Assembly: GCA_035402725.1 (NCBI GenBank) | Contig: DAONDU010000075.1 | Span: 1-12,377, forward strand | Reading direction: 5' to 3' | DNA from: UPXZ01 sp035402725 | Lineage (GTDB): Bacteria; Bacteroidota; Bacteroidia; Bacteroidales; Paludibacteraceae | Length of the DNA: 12,377 nt | Part shown: positions 6,816-12,377 of the stretch, in pieces | Numbering within the stretch: the stretch's first letter is position 1 | How the letters are laid out: each line of letters opens with the position of its first letter | Position numbers and translations under genes: made by a program | The notes under the pieces: model-generated | What the model was told of the DNA's origin: nothing | Seen by the model: only the letters and a program-made list of their open reading frames with translations | Database searches by the model: none

Positions 6816-7196
6816 CTTTACCGGATATAAATTCATATCATTCTGAAATGCAGACACTTATTCCACATTAATCAGTTCGACCGTCATTCCTATTTTTTAT
6901 CATTTAAAAAACAAATTATTCAGAGCCTTTGTTCAGCATTTCAGTGATTATATAGACTGCTAAGAATTTATATTAAAAAACATATTATTTTCAAATTCTT
7001 TTGATTTATAATAAAATACAGATCTAAACTTTTAATGGTTTTAACGTGTTCTATCATAAAAAATAAAATTGCCCCAAAGGAGCAATACTAAGCACAAAGA
7101 AACATATCTGCCTGATAATGCTTAAAACAAACAACAAGCACTCGGTTAATAATACGTGAAAGAATTATACTAACTTTTCAAATAAAAAAACCAACG
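6816..7196. other. Divergent intergenic region (381 bp) between the beta-helix unit and the export locus
   Basis: It separates genes transcribed leftward (6815) and rightward (7197). It is AT-rich and holds a minus-strand hairpin terminator at 7056-7086. I found no confident TAnnTTTG promoter for either side; the nearest for wza is TAACTTTT at 7171-7178, one mismatch from consensus but lacking a -33 TTTG at the right distance. No small gene is apparent. Confidence 0.6.
7056..7086 (-). terminator. Orphan minus-strand intrinsic terminator upstream of wza
   Basis: On the minus strand, 7086-7068 folds into an 8-bp stem with a UUU loop and one U-G pair, followed by TTTATTTTTTA (7067-7057). The U-G pair exists only in the minus-strand RNA; on the plus strand that position is an A-C mismatch. 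No minus-strand gene lies to its right, so it would end antisense transcription from the wza side. Confidence 0.55.
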
Positions 7197-8024
7197 ATGA
7201 ATAAAACAACTTACAAGAATATGTTTTTATTGGCAGGCATACTTTTTATCAGTTCCTGCTCTGGGGTAAAAAACATTGCGTATTTTGAAAAATCGGACAA
7301 CAAATCCAAATTATCGGTTAATACGAACCCATCTTCGGGTCTGTTTGATGCCCGTATCAAACCAAAAGATATGCTTTCCATTACTGTTGTGAGTTCGGAG
7401 CCCGAAGCTTCGCGAATCTATAATCTGGTTACCCCGCAAACAGAAACACCCACTGATGCCGGCTCACTTTATTCACAACCAAAACTGCAAAATTACCTGG
7501 TTGATAATGACGGGTATATAAATTTTCCTGTATTGGGAAAAATTCAGGTCAAAAATCTTACACGCAAAGAGTTGGAATTAACACTTCAGAAAATGCTGGC
7601 ACCAGCTTTCACCAAAGAAATGCCGATCATTACCATACGTATCAATAACTACTCGGTAAATATACTTGGAGAAGTGCTAAAACCGGGAAAATACGAAACC
7701 GGTAATGACCGAATGACGATACTCGAAGGCCTGGCATTAGCCGGCGATATGACCATATACGGTCGTCGCGACAACGTAAAGGTACTGCGGGAAGATGCCG
7801 AGGGAATAAAAAAATACATCACCCTTAATCTTAATGATAAAAATATAATCAACTCTCCGGCTTATTTTCTGGAACAGAATGATGTGGTTTATGTAGAACC
7901 GAATAAATCGAAATCAAATTCAGCAAACTTCGGTGCCGCCGAAACTTTTAGACTTTCCTCATTATCCGTTGGATTGACACTTACAAGCCTGGTTTTGACG
8001 GTGTATTCCATTTATAAAAAATAA
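7197..8024 (+). CDS. wza: Polysaccharide export outer-membrane lipoprotein (Wza-like)
   Basis: A 275-aa protein, a normal length for the Bacteroidota form. The signal peptide ends in the lipobox LFISSC with the lipidated cysteine at C21. Residues about 49-145 are the polysaccharide export domain (FDARIKPKDMLSITV, then GYINFPVLGKIQVKNLTRKE). An SLBB domain follows at about 153-205 (SVNILGEVLKPGKY, then MTILEGLALAGDM and RRDNVKVLR). The C-terminus has a hydrophobic segment at about 251-272 and ends in YKK, matching the membrane-spanning end through which Wza multimers form the outer-membrane pore. Family members work with a Wzc kinase, which is the next gene 54 bases downstream. It is the first gene of the rightward locus. 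Confidence 0.93.
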   Translation: MNKTTYKNMFLLAGILFISSCSGVKNIAYFEKSDNKSKLSVNTNPSSGLFDARIKPKDMLSITVVSSEPEASRIYNLVTPQTETPTDAGSLYSQPKLQNYLVDNDGYINFPVLGKIQVKNLTRKELELTLQKMLAPAFTKEMPIITIRINNYSVNILGEVLKPGKYETGNDRMTILEGLALAGDMTIYGRRDNVKVLREDAEGIKKYITLNLNDKNIINSPAYFLEQNDVVYVEPNKSKSNSANFGAAETFRLSSLSVGLTLTSLVLTVYSIYKK

Positions 8025-8059
8025 TAGCAGGTTTATTAATTGAATTTTTAGGTGATACA

Positions 8060-8077
8060 ATGAGTAAAAAAAAATAA
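8060..8077 (+). other. Five-codon mini-ORF with A9 tract just ahead of wzc
   Basis: ATG AGT AAA AAA AAA TAA encodes MSKKK and stops one base before the wzc ATG at 8079. It has AGGTG at 8051-8055 (within TTTAGGTGA), a better Shine-Dalgarno match than anything before 8079. Removing a single A from the nine-A run (8066-8074) would fuse it in frame as MSKKNN to the wzc start. It may be a frameshifted original start, a slippage site or chance. Confidence 0.4.
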
Positions 8078-8078
8078 T

Positions 8079-10517
8079 ATGAATAAATACTCTGAAAAGG
8101 AAGATGAATTCAATCTGTTGCCGGAGCCACCCATTGATTTATTAGGAATACTGATTAAGTATATTTCCTACTGGAAGTGGTTTGTACTTTCGCTGATAGT
8201 ATGTGTAGCAGTAGCTGCTACATATCTTAAATTTACTCTGCCAAGTTACGGCATCAAAACATCTGTATTGATTAAAGATGACGTAAAAGGCAGTGGATCG
8301 GTGGAAATGAGCGTATTCAAGGACATGAGTATCATTACACAAAAAAACAGTGTAGATAATGAGCTTGAATTATTGAAAAACTCATTGATTTTTGAGAAAG
8401 TGGTACGTGAACTTGGGGTCTATGCCACGTATTATCAAATCAGCACTTTGAGTTTAATTCAAAAGTTGGGAATCAACAAACTCATTCCCGGTTTAGGCAA
8501 ATACAGGAGCTATGTGCTTTACGGAGATGAAAGCCCCATCCTGGTCACTTTACCCGACAGCATTCTGAAAAATTTTAACGAACCCGTCAGCTTTCAGGTA
8601 CTGGTTCACCCCGATGGGAAGTGCGAATTTACCGGTACGTATAACGAAAATCCTTACACGGTTAATGCCTTTATTTCGGATAAAGAAGTGAAATTACCCT
8701 TTGGGAGAATAAACCTCAGGAAAAGCAATCTGAAACTGCATGATGATATGCAGATAGAGGTAAATCTTGAAAATCCGATGACAATAGCCGATCAGTTTTT
8801 GAAACAAATCAAGATGGAACTGGCCTCAAAAGGATCATCGGTAGTGAATTTGTCAATGGTAAGTTCAAATGTTGCACTCGGTAAAGATTTTCTGAGAAAA
8901 TTCATCGAAGTATATAACCGGGAAGAAATGAATGACCAACTGGAAATGGCCAATAAGACCTCACAACTGATAGAAGAGCATCTCAACTCACTCAGCAAAG
9001 AACTTAATACCGTAGAATCGCAGGCCGAAAACTACAAACAATCACAGGGAATAACGGATCTGGCAGCTCAATCAGACATCTACAATGCTCAAACGGCCGA
9101 TGCGCAACAAAAAAGACTTGAATTGGAAACACAATTGGGTATTGTGTCCAACCTGAAATCCTATGTTCAGAATAATCAAAGTCACGACCAGCTTCTTCCC
9201 GCCAATTCGGGAATAAAAAGCAGTGGTCTGAACGATATGATCAGTAATTACAACAAACTGGTCCTGGATAAGAACAGATTATCACGTATTGCATCTGGTA
9301 GTAATCAGGCCATGGTAGATCTGAATAATAAAATTGAAAATACTTATAACACTGTAAAATCCAGTTTGGAAAACGAGGAGAACAACCTGCAGATTGCACG
9401 CAGGGACATTCTGTCACAATACTATCAAACCAGTGCACGCATCAGAGCGGTACCCCGTCAGGAACGGCAATACACTGACATAAAACGCCAACAGGGAGTG
9501 AAAGAAGGACTATTTTTATATTTACTTCAAAAAAAGGAGGAAAAATACATGAATATGTCGGCTGTTGCTCCCAGCACCAAACTGATTGACACGGTTCGGT
9601 ATGCAGGTCCCGTTGCTCCACGAAAGAAAATTATTCTGTTCTCCTCATTGCTCATTGGCCTGCTCATACCCGTAATTGGAATAAAGATCAGAGATTTGAT
9701 GCGCTATCAGATCGAAAATAAGGAAGAACTGGAGGCATTTTCCACCGTGCCGGTGCTGGGCGAAATTCCAAAAACAGATCAAACAGGCAATGTGTTGGTC
9801 AAAGAAAACAGTACCGACAGTTTCACCGAAATGGTCAGACTTCTCAGGGCAAATGTTCTTTTTGTGATGGACGATCCGGATAAAAAAGTGATCAACCTGC
9901 TATCGAGTGTGAGCGGCGAAGGAAAGACTTTTGTGACCATCAATCTGGCTATAAGTCTGGCATTACTCGACAAAAAGGTGCTGATCATTGAACTGGATAT
10001 ACGTAAACCCAAACTGAGTGAATATATGGGTATCGAAAATATAACAGGCATTACTCTCTATCTTTCCGGACAAATCAGTCAGAATGAACTTGTGAAACCA
10101 ACTGGAATTCACCCAAATCTATCTATTATCACTGCCGGAACTATTCCTCCTAACCCCAACGAACTGCTGGCCAAACCGGCGCTGGATAAACTCATTGACG
10201 ATTTGCGGCAAAACTTCGATTATATAGTCATTGATACAGCTCCCATTGGCGTGGTTTCAGACAGTTTCCTGCTCAACAGGCTCACCGATGTTACATTATA
10301 TGTAGTTCGGGCTGAATTTACTCCCAAAAAAGATATTGAAGATGCTACCATTTTGTATAAAAAGAAAAAACTCAAAAACATGTACTTCGTGCTGAACGAT
10401 GTGGACCTTAACAAACACACCTATCGCTACGGATATGGCAAAAAATACGGATATGGCTATGGTTACGGCAAAACCAGGCACACTTACGGCTATGAAAGCG
10501 AAACAAAAAAAAGCTGA
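8079..10517 (+). CDS. wzc: Wzc-like polysaccharide co-polymerase and tyrosine autokinase
   Basis: An 812-aa inner-membrane protein with a complete domain order. There is a short cytoplasmic N-terminus, a first membrane segment at about 33-52 (WFVLSLIVCVAVAATYL), a Wzz-type periplasmic domain, a long coiled coil at about 282-455, a GNVR-like segment at 459-490 (PRQERQYTDIKRQQGVKEG) and a second membrane segment at about 518-538. The BY-kinase domain follows. Its Walker A is SGEGKT (612-617, K616), its Walker A' is VLIIELDIRKPK (634-645, D640), and its Walker B is YIVIDTAP (715-722, D719). The tail holds nine tyrosines between 782 and 805, the expected autophosphorylation cluster. It would govern polymer length and couple to the Wza pore. 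The start follows an A-rich stretch, usual in this phylum, but see the mini-ORF at 8060. Confidence 0.94.
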   Translation: MNKYSEKEDEFNLLPEPPIDLLGILIKYISYWKWFVLSLIVCVAVAATYLKFTLPSYGIKTSVLIKDDVKGSGSVEMSVFKDMSIITQKNSVDNELELLKNSLIFEKVVRELGVYATYYQISTLSLIQKLGINKLIPGLGKYRSYVLYGDESPILVTLPDSILKNFNEPVSFQVLVHPDGKCEFTGTYNENPYTVNAFISDKEVKLPFGRINLRKSNLKLHDDMQIEVNLENPMTIADQFLKQIKMELASKGSSVVNLSMVSSNVALGKDFLRKFIEVYNREEMNDQLEMANKTSQLIEEHLNSLSKELNTVESQAENYKQSQGITDLAAQSDIYNAQTADAQQKRLELETQLGIVSNLKSYVQNNQSHDQLLPANSGIKSSGLNDMISNYNKLVLDKNRLSRIASGSNQAMVDLNNKIENTYNTVKSSLENEENNLQIARRDILSQYYQTSARIRAVPRQERQYTDIKRQQGVKEGLFLYLLQKKEEKYMNMSAVAPSTKLIDTVRYAGPVAPRKKIILFSSLLIGLLIPVIGIKIRDLMRYQIENKEELEAFSTVPVLGEIPKTDQTGNVLVKENSTDSFTEMVRLLRANVLFVMDDPDKKVINLLSSVSGEGKTFVTINLAISLALLDKKVLIIELDIRKPKLSEYMGIENITGITLYLSGQISQNELVKPTGIHPNLSIITAGTIPPNPNELLAKPALDKLIDDLRQNFDYIVIDTAPIGVVSDSFLLNRLTDVTLYVVRAEFTPKKDIEDATILYKKKKLKNMYFVLNDVDLNKHTYRYGYGKKYGYGYGYGKTRHTYGYESETKKS
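9534..9551 (+). promoter_or_regulatory. Possible internal ribosome binding site within wzc
   Basis: A perfect AAGGAGG (9534-9540) lies 8 bases before an in-frame ATG (9549, residue M491). Initiation there would give a 322-aa product holding only the second membrane segment and the kinase domain. The codons also simply encode KKEEK, so the match may be accidental, and Shine-Dalgarno use is weak in this phylum. Confidence 0.2.
10422..10470 (+). repeat. TAYGG-type repeat encoding the tyrosine cluster of Wzc
   Basis: Alternating tyrosine and glycine codons (TAT/TAC with GGA/GGC/GGT) encode Y782-Y796 as a near-periodic run. Codons vary between units, so selection on the protein rather than recent slippage is likely, although such tracts can change length. 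Confidence 0.6.
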
Positions 10518-10561
10518 CATTCGGGGCTAATTGTAATTTTTCTCATTAGAAAATTAAAAAA

Positions 10562-10969
10562 ATGCAGACACTACGCGGAGCCCGCATCATTGACCTCCCC
10601 AAAACATTAGACCGCCGGGGAAATCTATCGGTAATAGAGGAATTGAAAAATATTCCTTTTAAAATAAAACGTACCTACTGGATATACGATGTGCCGGGAG
10701 GTGAAGTGAGAGGCGGACATGCCTACAAGGTAAACCAGGAATTTATCGTAGCCCTGTCGGGCAGTTTTGATGTCATTCTGGACGACGGGAAAGAGAGAAA
10801 GACCTTTTCGTTGAACCGCTCGTATTACGGATTGTACGTTCCCAAAGGAGTGTGGCGGCAAATGCAGAATTTTTCAACCAATTCACTGGCACTGATACTG
10901 GCTTCGGCCAAATATGATCCGGACGATTACATTTTTGATTACGAGTTATTTAAAAATTCGGTATTATGA
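10562..10969 (+). CDS. FdtA/WxcM-like dTDP-sugar 3,4-ketoisomerase, copy 1
   Basis: A 135-aa single-domain cupin. The family converts dTDP-4-keto-6-deoxyglucose to the 3-keto isomer (FdtA gives the galacto, QdtA the gluco product). Family marks are RRGNLSVIEE (18-27), IPFKIKRTYWIYDVPGGEVRGGH (31-53), FIVALSGSFDVILDDG (61-76) and the end DPDDYIFDYE. In characterised members the segment after GG reads HAH and both histidines lie in the active site. Here it is H53-A54-Y55, so the second histidine is tyrosine. That could alter activity or specificity, or make this a partner subunit of the next gene's product. It starts 44 bases after wzc and overlaps the next gene by 4 bases (ATGA), implying translational coupling. 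Confidence 0.85.
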   Translation: MQTLRGARIIDLPKTLDRRGNLSVIEELKNIPFKIKRTYWIYDVPGGEVRGGHAYKVNQEFIVALSGSFDVILDDGKERKTFSLNRSYYGLYVPKGVWRQMQNFSTNSLALILASAKYDPDDYIFDYELFKNSVL

Positions 10970-11382
10970 GAAAAACAACCGTATATGATTGTTCCATCAT
11001 TGAGATTGACAAGCATCATCATGAAAAAGGAAATCTGAGCGTCATCGAAAACGGAAAAACCATCCCTTTCAGCGTGAAACGGGTGTATTATCTGTACGAT
11101 GTTCCGGGTGGCGAGTCACGGGGCGGTCATGCACACAAGGAACTCAAACAGTTTATTGTAGCCGTTAGCGGAAGTTTCGACGTAAAGCTGGACGATGGCT
11201 TTCAGAAAAGAACCTATACAATCAACAGACCCTACGAAGGTTTGCTGGTAGTACCCGGTATCTGGCGGGAACTGGATAATTTTTCATCAGGTTCAGTATG
11301 TCTGGTACTCGCTTCCACCGAATATTCGGCGGAAGATTACATTAGAGAGTATGATAAATTTATTGAATACAAAAACATATGA
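10966..11382 (+). CDS. fdtA: FdtA-like dTDP-4-oxo-6-deoxy-D-glucose 3,4-oxoisomerase, copy 2
   Basis: A 138-aa cupin, clearly a paralogue of the gene before it: EKGNLSVIENGKTIPFSVKR, then YDVPGGESRGGHAHK, QFIVAVSGSFDVKLDDG, and the end YSAEDYIREYDKF. It keeps the full H55-A56-H57 motif, so it is the better candidate for the active isomerase making dTDP-3-keto-6-deoxyhexose. Whether the product is galacto (FdtA) or gluco (QdtA) cannot be read with confidence. It overlaps the gene before and the gene after by 4 bases each (ATGA), forming a tight operon with the acyltransferase and the aminotransferase, the remaining steps of the same pathway. Confidence 0.88.
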   Translation: MRKTTVYDCSIIEIDKHHHEKGNLSVIENGKTIPFSVKRVYYLYDVPGGESRGGHAHKELKQFIVAVSGSFDVKLDDGFQKRTYTINRPYEGLLVVPGIWRELDNFSSGSVCLVLASTEYSAEDYIREYDKFIEYKNI

Positions 11383-11906
11383 TAAGCCACCTCTCCGATG
11401 TGCTGAGCACTAAAATTGGTAAAAACACCAAAATCTGGCAATTCTGCGTGATACTTCCAGATGCCGAAATAGGAGAAAACTGCAATATTTGTGCACATGT
11501 ATTGATTGAAAATAAAGTAAAAATAGGTAATAATGTAACGATAAAATCCGGAGTTCAGTTGTGGGATGGTATAACCATTGAAGACGATGTATTTATCGGA
11601 CCAAACGCAACATTCACAAACGAAGCCGTACCACGATCCAAAACCTATGATCACACAAAATTGAAAAAAACTTTGATAAAAAAAGGAGCATCAATAGGTG
11701 GTAATGCCACTATTCTTCCTGGTGTAGAAATCGGTGAATATGCATTTATTGGAGCCGGGAGTGTGGTTACCCGCAATATTCCACGAAACACCTTGTGGTA
11801 CGGAAATCCGGCCCGGCAAAAAGGATATATTACCAACGATGGCATACTGCTGGATATGCATAAAAAGGATAAAGATGGCAATTTTCATGAACTAAACTCA
11901 ATGTGA
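11379..11906 (+). CDS. fdtC: Left-handed beta-helix sugar N-acyltransferase (FdtC/QdtC-like)
   Basis: A 175-aa hexapeptide-repeat protein. Repeats of the I-G-x-x-x type run nearly throughout: IGKNTKI, IGENCNI, IGNNVTI, IEDDVFIGPNATF, IGGNATILPGVEIGEYAFIGAGSVV. The C-terminal WYGNPARQKGYI is typical of acyltransferases acting on dTDP-3-amino-3,6-dideoxyhexoses. These use acetyl-CoA (occasionally other acyl-CoAs) to acylate the 3-amino group, and work as trimers in the cytoplasm. The loop TNEAVPRSKTYDH (80-92) interrupts the helix as in that family. The context between ketoisomerase and aminotransferase genes supports FdtC or QdtC over a serine or maltose acetyltransferase. The start overlaps the preceding stop by 4 bases; the stop overlaps the next ATG by one base. 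Confidence 0.87.
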   Translation: MISHLSDVLSTKIGKNTKIWQFCVILPDAEIGENCNICAHVLIENKVKIGNNVTIKSGVQLWDGITIEDDVFIGPNATFTNEAVPRSKTYDHTKLKKTLIKKGASIGGNATILPGVEIGEYAFIGAGSVVTRNIPRNTLWYGNPARQKGYITNDGILLDMHKKDKDGNFHELNSM

Positions 11907-12377
11907 TGATAAAATTTCTTGATCTGCAAAAAATCACTCAAAAGTATTCAGCGGAAATACATGAGGCAGTGGCCGGAGTTATAGACTCCGGTTGGTATCT
12001 TACAGGTATCGAAAATCAAAAATTCGAAGCAGTTTACGCCGGTTTTATAGGGACAAAATACTGCATCGGAGTAGCCAACGGGTTGGATGCACTACGTCTG
12101 ATTTTACGGGCTTACATTGAAATGGGACTAATGAATACAGGCGACGAAATCATCGTTCCGGCCAATACATTTATTGCTTCAATCCTTGCTATTACTGACA
12201 ATGGCCTGGTTCCTGTGTTGGTGGAACCGGACATTAATACGTATCAGATTGATGACAGAAAAATTGAAGATGCTATCACGCCAAAGACAAAAGCGATAAT
12301 GATAGTTCATCTGTACGGCCAGTGTGCATATACCGATACGATTGGCAGTATTTGTAAAAAATATAATCTCAAACTGA
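11906..12377 (+). CDS. fdtB: DegT/DnrJ/EryC1 sugar aminotransferase, N-terminal part (FdtB/QdtB-like, cut by window end)
   Basis: It opens at the ATG sharing one base with the preceding TGA (TGATG), and 157 codons are visible before the window ends. It begins MIKFLDLQKITQKYSAEI, with SGWYLTGIENQKFE, then the cofactor-phosphate segment GVANGLDALRLIL, DEIIVPANTFIASILAI, VLVEPDINTYQID, and TKAIMIVHLYGQ. These are the standard landmarks of PLP-dependent sugar aminotransferases of the DegT family. The PLP-binding lysine lies beyond the edge. Given its neighbours it most likely transfers an amino group to C3 of dTDP-3-keto-6-deoxyhexose, giving the substrate of the acyltransferase just upstream. 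Other nucleotide-sugar substrates cannot be excluded from this half. Confidence 0.88.
   Translation, partial: MIKFLDLQKITQKYSAEIHEAVAGVIDSGWYLTGIENQKFEAVYAGFIGTKYCIGVANGLDALRLILRAYIEMGLMNTGDEIIVPANTFIASILAITDNGLVPVLVEPDINTYQIDDRKIEDAITPKTKAIMIVHLYGQCAYTDTIGSICKKYNLKL

Noticed and set aside
7171..7178. TAACTTTT as the -7 box of a wza promoter
   Set aside because: One mismatch from TAnnTTTG, but no TTTG-like box lies 19-21 bases upstream and the leader would be only about 13 bases. Kept as a remark, not a feature.
10525..10561. AATTTT...AAAATT hairpin between wzc and the first ketoisomerase gene as a terminator
   Set aside because: It is almost entirely A-T with no following T-run, and the genes on both sides are in the same orientation with a 44-base gap, so read-through is more likely.

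Overview
The window looks like chromosome of a Bacteroidota bacterium, most likely order Bacteroidales. Four things point there: C-terminal type IX secretion (T9SS) sorting domains, PKD/Ig-like repeats typical of that phylum, short-lipobox lipoproteins, and A-rich translation starts with a recognisable -7 box of the TAnnTTTG type. The genus cannot be fixed from the sequence. I see no tRNA, rRNA, insertion sequence or CRISPR array.

Layout. (1) Bases 3-794, + strand: the C-terminal end of a large modular secreted protein with a T9SS sorting domain. It ends at a hairpin terminator (825-863) shared with a convergent unit. (2) Bases 912-4039, - strand: a two-gene unit encoding an 889-aa T9SS-sorted right-handed beta-helix protein and a 145-aa lipoprotein. 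(3) Bases 4040-4783: an AT-rich non-coding stretch with a plausible promoter, a 19-bp palindrome, an intrinsic terminator and a diverged direct duplication. (4) Bases 4784-6815, - strand: a small AraC-type regulator with an unusual N-terminal domain, preceded by a second, shorter beta-helix protein. This is a clear paralogue of the 889-aa protein over its first ~300 residues but has no T9SS tail. (5) Bases 6816-7196: a divergent intergenic region with an unexpected minus-strand terminator. (6) Bases 7197-12377, + strand: the start of an exopolysaccharide or capsule locus. It holds a Wza-like export lipoprotein, a Wzc-like tyrosine kinase/co-polymerase, two tandem FdtA-like sugar ketoisomerases, an FdtC-like acyltransferase and the first 157 codons of an FdtB-like aminotransferase.

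Working together. Wza and Wzc would control chain length and export. The fdt-type genes would make a dTDP-linked 3-acylamino-3,6-dideoxyhexose (Fuc3NAc or Qui3NAc) as a building block; rmlA/rmlB are not in the window. The two beta-helix proteins carry the kind of scaffold common in polysaccharide lyases and epimerases and sit divergently beside the locus, with a regulator between them. A role on the exported or an environmental polysaccharide is an inference, not something the sequence proves.

Best leads for a second look: the paired beta-helix paralogues around the odd AraC regulator; direct-repeat half-sites at 21-bp spacing, duplicated 159 bp apart; an A9 tract that puts a Shine-Dalgarno-bearing ATG one base out of frame with wzc; the HAH to HAY change in the first of the two tandem ketoisomerases; and the orphan minus-strand terminator upstream of wza.
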